A stretch of 13,700 nt of DNA, taken from assembly GCA_003648575.1 (NCBI GenBank), contig QMPN01000060.1:1-13700 (forward strand), written 5' to 3'. Source of the stretch: Bacteroidota bacterium (GTDB lineage Bacteria; Bacteroidota; Bacteroidia; Bacteroidales; B18-G4). The notes beneath the pieces are model-generated. The model was not told the origin of the DNA, ran no database searches, and saw only the letters and a program-made list of their open reading frames with translations. Within the stretch, counting starts at the first letter, position 1, and each line of letters begins with the position of its first letter. Both the position numbers and the translations under genes were made by a program. Below, in pieces: positions 1 through 6,883 of the stretch.

Positions 1-35
1 CACTCAACACTCAACACTCAACCCCCAAAACCCAA
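1..35. repeat. Heptamer-period tandem array (CACTCAA units), cut by window edge
   Basis: Five contiguous 7-base units can be read: CACTCAA three times without change, then CCCCCAA and AACCCAA. The array ends four bases before the stop codon of the carbonic anhydrase-like gene on the minus strand, so in the sense of that transcript it is a G-rich TTGAGTG-type repeat directly after the gene. It begins at the window edge and may continue leftward. A second, more degenerate 7-base-period array follows tilS. Confidence 0.75.
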
Positions 36-38
36 CAC

Positions 39-551
39 CTATTTGTACCAGCTTGCATACATATTGTAGCTGTTGGCGATGCGTTCAATCTCGCCAACGA
101 TCAGGTCCTGGTCAATGTCTTTGATCTTGCGGGCAGGTACACCTGCATACACACTTCCTGATTCAACTACCGTTCCTTTAGGGATAAGGGCGCCGGCTGC
201 AACGATAGAATTACTCTCGATCACGGCATGGTCCATGATAATGGATCCCATCCCGATCAACACATTGTCTTTAATGGTACAGCCATGTACCACTGCATTG
301 TGAGCGATACTCACATTGTTGCCGATCTCTACGGGAGCTTTCTGATAAGTCCCGTGTATACACACACCGTCCTGGATATTTACATTATTGCCAATATGAA
401 TATGCGTAACATCGCCCCGAACTACGGCATTAAACCACACACTGCAGTGATCGCCCATGAGCACCTCACCGGTAATGGTGGCGTTGTCGGCAAGGAAGCA
501 TTCCTTACCAATTTTAGGTGATATCCCTTTTACGGATTTGATAAGCGCCAT
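39..551 (-). CDS. Gamma-class carbonic anhydrase-like left-handed beta-helix protein
   Basis: This 170-residue protein is built of hexapeptide repeats (about residues 10-140), which fold as a left-handed parallel beta-helix and trimerise in this family. The residues that bind zinc in the archaeal enzyme Cam are visible: His66, His84 and His89, with the 84/89 spacing of five matching Cam His117/His122. Arg45, Asp47 and Gln60 sit where Cam has Arg59, Asp61 and Gln75. There is no extended acidic loop, so it resembles the short YrdA/PaaY/CamH branch, in which some members hydrate CO2 and others have no proven activity. No signal peptide is seen, so it is probably cytoplasmic. It is the last gene of the sucA-sucB-nadB unit, four bases after nadB. 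That context suggests handling of CO2 from 2-oxoglutarate decarboxylation, which is inference. Family assignment is firm; enzymatic activity is likely but unproven. Confidence 0.88.
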   Translation of the reverse strand: MALIKSVKGISPKIGKECFLADNATITGEVLMGDHCSVWFNAVVRGDVTHIHIGNNVNIQDGVCIHGTYQKAPVEIGNNVSIAHNAVVHGCTIKDNVLIGMGSIIMDHAVIESNSIVAAGALIPKGTVVESGSVYAGVPARKIKDIDQDLIVGEIERIANSYNMYASWYK

Positions 552-555
552 AACT

Positions 556-2169
556 TTATTTCTTAACAGCTTTATGGTTGTTTACCAGCATGGAACTGCC
601 ATCAATGACATCCCGTGGGTAGTCGATAGAATAATGTAGCCCACGACTTTCCTTCCGCTTGTTGGCCATTTTGATCACCAGGTAAGCAACATTGATCATA
701 TTCCTCAACTCGCAGATATTTATAGTAAGAATGGACCTGTCGTATAGCTCTTCTGTTTCCCGGTATATGATCTCCAGCCTGTCAAGTGCCCGCCTCAGCC
801 TCAGATTCGACCTTACGATGCCGACATAGCTGCTCATCAAAGCCCTCAGCTCCTTAAGCGATTGTGTAATTAGGATCATTTCCTCATTTAAAACAGTACC
901 TGAAGCATCCCAGTCGGGGACATCCGCGCAGAAGTTGATCTCTTCAGCGGAATCAATGGCATTCATGCTTGCGCGATGTGAAAACACAGCCGACTCGAGC
1001 AGTGAATTCGATGCCAGCCTGTTGGCACCGTGTAAACCTGTTGAAGCACATTCGCCTGAAGCATACAGGTTCGTGATAGAACTGCGTGCAAATTCATCCA
1101 CCTTGACCCCACCGCAGATATAATGTGCCGAGGGCACTACAGGAATCATCTCCTTGGTAATATCGATGTTGACAGTAAGGCATTTGGCGTAAATACGCGG
1201 AAAATTCTTGAAGAGCTCATCCTCGTCGAGATGGGTTGCATCCAGATATACGAAATCATCACCGGAAAGCTTCATCTCATTATCGATGGCCCTGGCTACT
1301 ATATCCCTCGGGGCTAATGATTCACGCTTATCATACTTCTGCATGAATTCTTTTCCATCCTGGGTCTTGAGAACAGCACCAAAGCCCCTTAAGGCTTCCG
1401 TGATGAGGAAGGCAGGCTTTTCAGTGGGATTGTATAAGGAAGTAGGATGAAACTGGATGAACTCCATATTTTCAACCTGCGCCTTAGCCCGGTATGCCAT
1501 CGCAATGCCATCGCCGGTGGCAACATATGGATTGGTAGTATTGCTGTAAATATTTCCCGCTCCTCCTGTTGCGAGCATGGTGGTCTTGGCCAGGATGGTC
1601 CAGATCTCTTGCTTCTTCAGGTCCATGGAATAAACACCGTAGCAGTTGATATCCTCGTTTTTTCTGTTGATTTCCTTCCCCAGGTGATGCTGGGTGATCA
1701 GGTCGATGGCAAAATGATCTTCGAGCATCTCTATGTCAGGATGTTCTGCGATCTTATTTAGTAAGGCCCTTTCTATCTCCAACCCGGTACTATCTTTATG
1801 GTGAAAAACACGGCTTTCTGAATGCCCCCCTTCGCGGGCCAGGTCATACTCGCCGGATGCATTCTTATCAAACTGGGCTCCCCATTCGATCAACTCCCTG
1901 ATCCTGGCTGTGGATTCCTTGATGGTGAGTTCCACGATCTCCCTGTTGTTGAGTCCGTCACCGGCAACAATGGTATCGATGATATGCTTCTCATAGGTGT
2001 CTGGAGTGTACATCACGGCAGCGATGCCACCCTGGGCATATTTGGTAGACGTTTCTTCTGCATCTGATTTGGTCAGTATACAGACCTTTCCGTGATCAGC
2101 AACTTTCAGGGCGTAAATGAGACCGGCAATGCCGGAACCAATGATCAGAAAATCCGTTTGTTTACGCAT
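556..2169 (-). CDS. nadB: L-aspartate oxidase (NAD biosynthesis)
   Basis: NadB oxidises L-aspartate to iminoaspartate with FAD. NadA then condenses the product with dihydroxyacetone phosphate to give quinolinate for NAD synthesis. In characterised enzymes either O2 or fumarate can re-oxidise the flavin. The 537 residues match the family length (E. coli 540). Visible motifs are the FAD-binding GSGIAGL at 11-17, the STKYAQGGIAAV segment at 41-52, REGGHS at 112-117, FHPTSL at 240-245, PRD at 287-289, SAHYICGGV at 347-355, and SGECASTGLHGANRLASNS at 371-389 near the flavin. E113, H241, R288 and H349 correspond to the E. coli active-site residues. The C-terminal 100 residues form the usual helical domain. 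It lies 9 bases after sucB and 4 bases before the carbonic anhydrase-like gene. nadA and nadC are not in the window. The TGLHGANRLASNS form and the absence of a membrane anchor support NadB over SdhA/FrdA. Confidence 0.96.
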   Translation of the reverse strand: MRKQTDFLIIGSGIAGLIYALKVADHGKVCILTKSDAEETSTKYAQGGIAAVMYTPDTYEKHIIDTIVAGDGLNNREIVELTIKESTARIRELIEWGAQFDKNASGEYDLAREGGHSESRVFHHKDSTGLEIERALLNKIAEHPDIEMLEDHFAIDLITQHHLGKEINRKNEDINCYGVYSMDLKKQEIWTILAKTTMLATGGAGNIYSNTTNPYVATGDGIAMAYRAKAQVENMEFIQFHPTSLYNPTEKPAFLITEALRGFGAVLKTQDGKEFMQKYDKRESLAPRDIVARAIDNEMKLSGDDFVYLDATHLDEDELFKNFPRIYAKCLTVNIDITKEMIPVVPSAHYICGGVKVDEFARSSITNLYASGECASTGLHGANRLASNSLLESAVFSHRASMNAIDSAEEINFCADVPDWDASGTVLNEEMILITQSLKELRALMSSYVGIVRSNLRLRRALDRLEIIYRETEELYDRSILTINICELRNMINVAYLVIKMANKRKESRGLHYSIDYPRDVIDGSSMLVNNHKAVKK

Positions 2170-2178
2170 AATGCTTTA

Positions 2179-3435
2179 TTATAACTGCAGAAGTGCCTTT
2201 GCAGCGTCTTCACCACCCAGAAGCATTTTTGTAGGGTCTTCAAGCACCTCTTTTACCTTTACAAGGAAGCCAACGGCTTCACTGCCATCTATAATTCGGT
2301 GGTCGTAAGACAGGGCCAGGTACATAATCGGGTGTATCTCTACTTTGCCATTAACGGCTATCGGGCGCTCAACAATGTTGTGCATACCCAGGATAGCACT
2401 TTGCGGGGGATTGATGATGGGCGTTGATAACATAGATCCAAATACACCCCCATTAGTAATGGTGAAGGTCCCGCCTTTCATTTCATCAAGACTGAGTTTT
2501 CCATCCCTTGCTTTGATGGCCAGTTCCCTTATTCTACCCTCGATATCGGCCAGGCTCATCTGCTCTGCATTTCGCAGTACCGGCACCATTAGCCCCTTAG
2601 GAGCACTCACGGCGATGCCAACATCGGCATAATTGTGCATGACCATCTCATTTCCGGAGATCTGTGCATTCACCTTTGGGAAGTGCTGCAGCCCTATTGT
2701 CACGGCTTTGGTAAAGAATGACATGAAGCCAAGGCCTACACCAAACTTTTCCTTGAAGCTGTCTTTATATTTTTTGCGGATCTCCATGATCGGGGTCATG
2801 TTCACCTCGTTAAAGGTGGTAAGCATGGCAGTTTCATTCTTAACCGAAACCAGCCTTTCCGACAACTTCATCCGCAATCTGGTAAGCTTCTGACGGTCTG
2901 CATCACGTGTCCCACCCCAGTTGGAAGATGGTACTGTAGCTGTGGACGGAGCCTGATTGGTACGCTCGGAAACGAAAAACTCCACATCTTTCTTGCCAGC
3001 CCTATATTTTCGAAAAAAGTCCTCAAATTCCTTTTCTGTACTTCCACTTTCCTGAAGCAGCTTCTTCGCCAGTGGTGACAGATGTACATTGCTTTCTTCA
3101 ACAACTTCTTTCTTTGGAGACTCCTTCACCGGCACTTCGGCTTTTACTTTGTCTGCAGACGCTTCAGCGGAGGCAGGCTTTTCTTTCTTTTTCCCTTTGG
3201 CTTCGGTATCGATGGTAGCTATTACAGCCCCAATTCCCAGGTTATCCCCTTCTTCAGCTTTGAGGCTGATCTTTCCGCTGTCTTCAGCGCTGATGGTCAG
3301 GGTAGCCTTATCGGAATCGATCTCTGCAATCTCCTGGTCCTTATCTACTTGCTCACCATCTTCCACGAGCCAGCTGGCAAGCTGTACCTCGGTGATGGAT
3401 TCTCCCGGACTGGGAACTTTTATCTCTATGATCAT
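2179..3435 (-). CDS. sucB: 2-oxoglutarate dehydrogenase E2, dihydrolipoyllysine succinyltransferase
   Basis: E2 forms the core of the 2-oxoglutarate dehydrogenase complex and transfers the succinyl group from its lipoyl arm to CoA. The order is lipoyl domain (about 1-78, with lipoyl-lysine Lys43 in DSDKA), a Lys/Ala/Glu-rich linker (80-117), a peripheral-subunit-binding region (119-155), then the acyltransferase domain (about 185-418) with the catalytic SYDHRIIDG motif (His379, Asp383). The 418 residues and single lipoyl domain fit succinyltransferases better than pyruvate E2, and the gene follows sucA by 10 bases. Two points are odd. The binding domain aligns without gaps to E. coli SucB but has lost the near-invariant GTGxGGR loop. 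The linker also holds an Ala-Ser-rich stretch at 88-96 that looks like a repeat insertion. The start gives the canonical N-terminus [13 protein letters not shown]. No E3 gene is in the window, so dihydrolipoamide dehydrogenase must come from elsewhere. Confidence 0.95.
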   Translation of the reverse strand: MIIEIKVPSPGESITEVQLASWLVEDGEQVDKDQEIAEIDSDKATLTISAEDSGKISLKAEEGDNLGIGAVIATIDTEAKGKKKEKPASAEASADKVKAEVPVKESPKKEVVEESNVHLSPLAKKLLQESGSTEKEFEDFFRKYRAGKKDVEFFVSERTNQAPSTATVPSSNWGGTRDADRQKLTRLRMKLSERLVSVKNETAMLTTFNEVNMTPIMEIRKKYKDSFKEKFGVGLGFMSFFTKAVTIGLQHFPKVNAQISGNEMVMHNYADVGIAVSAPKGLMVPVLRNAEQMSLADIEGRIRELAIKARDGKLSLDEMKGGTFTITNGGVFGSMLSTPIINPPQSAILGMHNIVERPIAVNGKVEIHPIMYLALSYDHRIIDGSEAVGFLVKVKEVLEDPTKMLLGGEDAAKALLQL

Positions 3436-3445
3436 AGGTCAATTA

Positions 3446-6307
3446 CTATTTTTTCTGCAGTTTTTTAACACGTTTTTTAGCATTAAAATGGCCTGCATTT
3501 ACTTCTGCTTCTCCTAATTCATCTACTTCTACGTTGAACGATTGCCATCTGTTACCAATACAGATCATTCGGCATTCGTTGTCAACCATGGGGCAGTCAC
3601 ACACACCATAGGCTTTTTCGATGATCTTCCGCTGCCGTATCTGATGAAACTTGCTGGATCCTGTTGCAGTGCTTCCGCTTGGTGGTCGTGCTACCAGTCT
3701 GAGTTCGAGTGAAGTAAAGTGCAATCTAAGGAATGGCCAGGCTCCCATATTCACAGGTTCTTCCTGTACCCATACCCAATCTTCGACAGGTGAATATTTT
3801 TCGATGATTCCCCTGATCTGTGTCATTGGCAAGGGAAACAATTGTTCGATCCTGATAATAGCTGTATCTTCTCTATTCTCTTTTTGTTTCTCCTCCAGGA
3901 GATCATAATAAACTTTTCCGTTGCAAAAGATCACCCTTTTAACCTTCTTGGGATCGGAACCATCTTCAATGATTTCCTTAAAGCCAGCTTTTGTGAAGTC
4001 ATCCAGGGGCGAAACACAGGCAGGGTGCCTGAGCAGGCTTTTAGGTGTGAAGATGATCAGGGGTTTCCGGAACTCACGCTTGAGCTGCCTGCGAAAGGCA
4101 TGGAAGAGGTTGGCTGGTGTGGTGGGATTGATCACCTGCATATTGTCTTCTGCACATAGTGACAGAAAGCGTTCCATGCGTGCACTGGAATGTTCAGGAC
4201 CTTGACCCTCATACCCATGGGGCAGAAGTACCACCAGGTCGTTCATTACATTCCACTTGTCTTCAGCACTGCTGATAAACTGGTCGAAGATGATCTGCCC
4301 GCCATTGGCGAAATCGCCGAACTGTGCTTCCCAGATGGTGAGTGCATATGGAGATGTTAATGCAAATCCATACTCAAAACCCAGTACACCATATTCTGAG
4401 AGGGAGCTGTTGTATATTTCAATCTTTGCCTGTTCTTTGCTGATATGATTGAGGGGCAGGTATTCTTTCTCTGAATCCTCCACCTTCAGCACTGCATGCC
4501 TGTGGGAAAAAGTACCACGGGCTACATCTTGTCCGCTGAGCCTGATAGGGATGCCTTCATTCAACAGGCTTCCGTAGGCCAGTAGTTCACCCATGGCCCA
4601 ATCGAGCATGCCGGTTTTTTCTAACATTTCCAACCTGCTCTCCTGCAAACGTACCAGCTTCCTGAAAAGCTTTTCATCGGCAGGCAACGAACAAATCTGT
4701 TTTCCTATCTTCAGCAGTTCGGATTTTTTTACTCCTGTCTCCGGCGAATAGTCAAAATCCCTGGGGTTGGCCTTATGAATATCGTGCCAGCTTTGTTCAA
4801 GAAATGAGCCTATGCTGGCTTTCCCCATCTGTTTTGATTTTTCGAGGTCTGCCTCCAGCAAAGCATTGAAATTTTCATCAAAGGCTTTTGCCTCTTCAGC
4901 CTTTATCGTTCCTTCCTGGATCAGCTTTTCGCTATAAATCTCCAGGGGGTTAGGATGCTTTTCAATGAGCTTGTAAAGGATGGGTTGGGTGAAGCGGGGT
5001 TCATCACCTTCATTATGTCCGTATTTTCTGTAACAAAGCAGGTCGATGAATACATCCTTATGAAATTTTTGGCGGTACTCCATCGCCAGATTGATGGTAT
5101 GCACAAGTGCTTCTACATCATCCCCGTTCACATGGAATACCGGGCTGAGTGTTGTTTTAGCTACATCGGTGCAATAGGTACTTGAGCGGGCATCCAGGTA
5201 GTTAGTGGTAAACCCGATCTGGTTATTGATAACCACATGTATGGTGCCGCCGGTACGGTAACCACTTAATTCCGACATCTGTAGGACTTCATAAACAATG
5301 CCCTGGCCTGCTATAGATGCATCACCATGTATCAGAATGGGAGCCAGGCGCTTATAATCGCCTTTATAATCTCTGTCGATACGGGCCCTCGCAATCCCCT
5401 CGACTACAGGATCCACTGCTTCGAGGTGGGAAGGGTTGGGAGCAAGGGTAAGTTTCACTTCCTTATCGCCTGCCTTTCTGCTGGTGGTATATCCAAGGTG
5501 GTACTTCACATCTCCGAGGAGGTATTCTTCTTCGTATTCTGCCCCCTCAAATTCATGAAACAGGTTCTGGTAAGGCTTATGCATGAAGTTTGCCAGTACA
5601 TTCAGCCGACCACGATGGGGCATGCCAATGATAAATTCTTTCAGGCCAAGTTTAGCCCCGGTATGTGTGATGGCATCTAAAGCCGGGATCAGCGACTCGG
5701 CCCCTTCCAGGGAAAAGCGCTTCTGTCCGGGAAATTTTTTATGAATAAATTTTTCGAATAAAACAGCCCTGCTGATCAACTTCAGGAACTCTTTCTTGTA
5801 TTCCTTGTCGAAATCAGGTGTGTTGCAGCTTGATTCCATCCTTTTTTGCAGCCAATCAACGACTTCAGGGTGCCTGATATACATATATTCAGTTCCGATG
5901 GAACCACAATATGTCTTTTCAAGGTTATCGATGATCTTTTCCAGTGTGGCCGGACCGATACCAATAACGTTCCCTGCCTGGTAAACGTTCTTCAGATCTG
6001 CTTCGGTAAATCCGAAGTTCTGATAATCGAGTGTAGGAGTGTACTTGCGCCGGGTCCTGACAGGGTTCGTCTGCGTAAACAGATGGCCCCGCTGCCGGTA
6101 AGCATTGATCAGGCTGAGCACCTTAAACTCTAAGGGGTATTCTTCCGCTGTAACCGGTTTGGGTTTATAATCTTCCCGGGCAAATTCAAAGCCTTCGAAA
6201 AAATGCCGCCAGTCCTCGGTAACGGATTGGGGATCGTTCAGAAAATCCTGGTATAGCTTATCTATAGTATCCGGATCAGAACTGTTGATAAAGGATTGTG
6301 TATCCAT
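3446..6307 (-). CDS. sucA: 2-oxoglutarate dehydrogenase E1 (thiamine-diphosphate dependent)
   Basis: E1 decarboxylates 2-oxoglutarate on thiamine diphosphate and passes the succinyl group to the E2 lipoyl arm, in the cytoplasmic TCA cycle. The 953 residues compare with 933 in E. coli. The N-terminal helix SFINSSDPDTIDKLYQDF (5-22) is the segment that contacts the other subunits. HRGRLNVLAN (231-240) and SHLEAVDPVVEG (293-304) are substrate-site signatures. GDASIAGQG (328-336) with NNQIGF (361-366) forms the ThDP/Mg motif, followed by YGHNEGDEP (429-437). The transketolase-like central domain (about 565-770) includes GQDVARGTFSHRHA. The C-terminal domain has SRPASG-like ARPPSGSTATGSS at 873-885. 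Beyond about residue 900 there is a tail of some 50 residues that E. coli lacks, with cysteines 903, 905, 912 and 916. It is the first gene of a four-gene unit, with a well-formed promoter ending 21 bases before the start codon. Confidence 0.97.
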   Translation of the reverse strand: MDTQSFINSSDPDTIDKLYQDFLNDPQSVTEDWRHFFEGFEFAREDYKPKPVTAEEYPLEFKVLSLINAYRQRGHLFTQTNPVRTRRKYTPTLDYQNFGFTEADLKNVYQAGNVIGIGPATLEKIIDNLEKTYCGSIGTEYMYIRHPEVVDWLQKRMESSCNTPDFDKEYKKEFLKLISRAVLFEKFIHKKFPGQKRFSLEGAESLIPALDAITHTGAKLGLKEFIIGMPHRGRLNVLANFMHKPYQNLFHEFEGAEYEEEYLLGDVKYHLGYTTSRKAGDKEVKLTLAPNPSHLEAVDPVVEGIARARIDRDYKGDYKRLAPILIHGDASIAGQGIVYEVLQMSELSGYRTGGTIHVVINNQIGFTTNYLDARSSTYCTDVAKTTLSPVFHVNGDDVEALVHTINLAMEYRQKFHKDVFIDLLCYRKYGHNEGDEPRFTQPILYKLIEKHPNPLEIYSEKLIQEGTIKAEEAKAFDENFNALLEADLEKSKQMGKASIGSFLEQSWHDIHKANPRDFDYSPETGVKKSELLKIGKQICSLPADEKLFRKLVRLQESRLEMLEKTGMLDWAMGELLAYGSLLNEGIPIRLSGQDVARGTFSHRHAVLKVEDSEKEYLPLNHISKEQAKIEIYNSSLSEYGVLGFEYGFALTSPYALTIWEAQFGDFANGGQIIFDQFISSAEDKWNVMNDLVVLLPHGYEGQGPEHSSARMERFLSLCAEDNMQVINPTTPANLFHAFRRQLKREFRKPLIIFTPKSLLRHPACVSPLDDFTKAGFKEIIEDGSDPKKVKRVIFCNGKVYYDLLEEKQKENREDTAIIRIEQLFPLPMTQIRGIIEKYSPVEDWVWVQEEPVNMGAWPFLRLHFTSLELRLVARPPSGSTATGSSKFHQIRQRKIIEKAYGVCDCPMVDNECRMICIGNRWQSFNVEVDELGEAEVNAGHFNAKKRVKKLQKK

Positions 6308-6328
6308 ATTGCTTGCGTGTGCGAGGGT

Positions 6329-6359
6329 GCAAAGGTACGAATAATTAAGAATGGTTCAA
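6329..6359 (-). promoter_or_regulatory. Promoter of the sucA-sucB-nadB-carbonic anhydrase unit
   Basis: Read on the minus strand this is TTG, 19 bases, then TACCTTTGC. It matches the Bacteroidota primary sigma pattern (-33 TTG and -7 TAnnTTTG) at the expected spacing. The -7 box occupies 6329-6337 and the TTG 6357-6359. The sucA start codon follows 21 bases after the box, which implies a leader of roughly 15 bases with no Shine-Dalgarno sequence. Confidence 0.75.
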
Positions 6360-6406
6360 GATAATATAGGTAACAAGCCAGGGGCTTTGAGGGTTCATTG
6401 CAACAT

Positions 6407-6439
6407 AAAAAAAGTCCTCCTGATTGCTCAGGAGAACTT
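6407..6439 (-). terminator. Rho-independent terminator of the ferredoxin gene
   Basis: On the minus strand a 12-bp stem (AAGTTCTCCTGA paired with TCAGGAGGACTT, one G-U pair) closes a GCAA tetraloop and runs into seven T residues. GCAA is a stable GNRA loop. It begins 32 bases after the ferredoxin stop codon and ends before the sucA promoter, so ferredoxin should be transcribed as a single gene, separate from the sucA unit. Confidence 0.93.
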
Positions 6440-6471
6440 CTTTATGGATTAATCTTGTTTACAGATCGATA

Positions 6472-6639
6472 TTATTCCGGCTCGATAGCTTCTACCGGGC
6501 AAACATCTGCGCATGAACCGCAGTCAGTGCATACGTCAGGGTCAATTACATAGATATCACCTTCTGAGATAGCCTCTACCGGACATTCGTCGATACAGGT
6601 TCCACATGCAGTACAGTCGTCTGTGATTTTGTAAGCCAT
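6472..6639 (-). CDS. 2[4Fe-4S] ferredoxin, 55 residues
   Basis: This is a small bacterial-type ferredoxin that carries low-potential electrons. It has two CxxCxxCxxxCP cluster motifs: Cys9, 12, 15, 19 and Cys37, 40, 43, 47. By the usual pattern the fourth cysteine of each set ligates the other cluster. The protein is highly acidic and of the normal length for the clostridial-type family. I start it at the ATG at 6637-6639. A longer reading from 6690 would add 17 residues, but the promoter box (6674-6682) lies inside that extension and family members begin MAYKITDxC. The gene is monocistronic, with its own promoter box and terminator, and divergent from korA. The natural inference is that it serves KorAB as electron partner, because that oxidoreductase carries no ferredoxin-like delta subunit here. 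It may also serve other ferredoxin enzymes. Confidence 0.95.
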   Translation of the reverse strand: MAYKITDDCTACGTCIDECPVEAISEGDIYVIDPDVCTDCGSCADVCPVEAIEPE

Positions 6640-6673
6640 AGTCTTATTTTTTAAGAATGATAAAAAGTTTTTT

Positions 6674-6682
6674 GCAAATATA
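6674..6682 (-). promoter_or_regulatory. -7 promoter box of the ferredoxin gene
   Basis: The minus strand reads TATATTTGC, an exact TAnnTTTGC box, 34 bases before the ferredoxin ATG. No clear TTG element is seen at the expected upstream distance; that stretch is only AT-rich. The box lies downstream of the alternative start at 6690, which supports the shorter protein. Confidence 0.6.
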
Positions 6683-6720
6683 AAGCACATATTTATTACG
6701 ATTTACTTTAATGAAAAGGG

Positions 6721-6769
6721 AGTGCACTATTTATTCCAATTCTAAATAAATTACTTGCCATTCAATGGC
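6721..6769. promoter_or_regulatory. Two palindromes in the ferredoxin/korA divergent region (possible operators)
   Basis: AGTGCACT (6721-6728) is a perfect 8-base palindrome. GCCATT-C-AATGGC (6757-6769) is a perfect 6-base inverted repeat around one central base. Both lie in the roughly 170 bases between the two divergent promoter boxes, where a shared regulator could act on ferredoxin and korAB. No known operator consensus is recognised. Short palindromes can occur by chance, so this is only a candidate. Confidence 0.25.
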
Positions 6770-6830
6770 TTGATTTACAGCTTAATGCAGATGTAAAAAT
6801 TTGTGTTGAAAATTTGTTAATAATTGGTGA

Positions 6831-6859
6831 TTGGAAACATATAAAACTTATAACTTTGC
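6831..6859 (+). promoter_or_regulatory. Promoter of korAB
   Basis: TTG at 6831-6833, a 17-base spacer, then TAACTTTGC at 6851-6859, 24 bases before the korA ATG. The -7 box is exact. The spacer is slightly shorter than the 19 bases seen at sucA, and another TTG lies further upstream at 6824-6826. Confidence 0.65.
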
Positions 6860-6883
6860 AGGGTTGTTTAACAATCTGGCACA

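Noticed and set aside
1..35. CRISPR array or telomere
   Set aside because: Units are 7 bases with no spacers and only five copies, so it is a simple tandem repeat, not CRISPR; nothing indicates a chromosome end.
556..2169. Succinate dehydrogenase or fumarate reductase flavoprotein instead of NadB
   Set aside because: Length, the TGLHGANRLASNS motif and the absence of iron-sulfur and membrane-anchor partner genes fit NadB.
6640..6690. Seventeen-residue N-terminal extension of the ferredoxin
   Set aside because: The promoter box lies inside it and family members begin at MAYKITDxC; the extension translates AT-rich promoter DNA.
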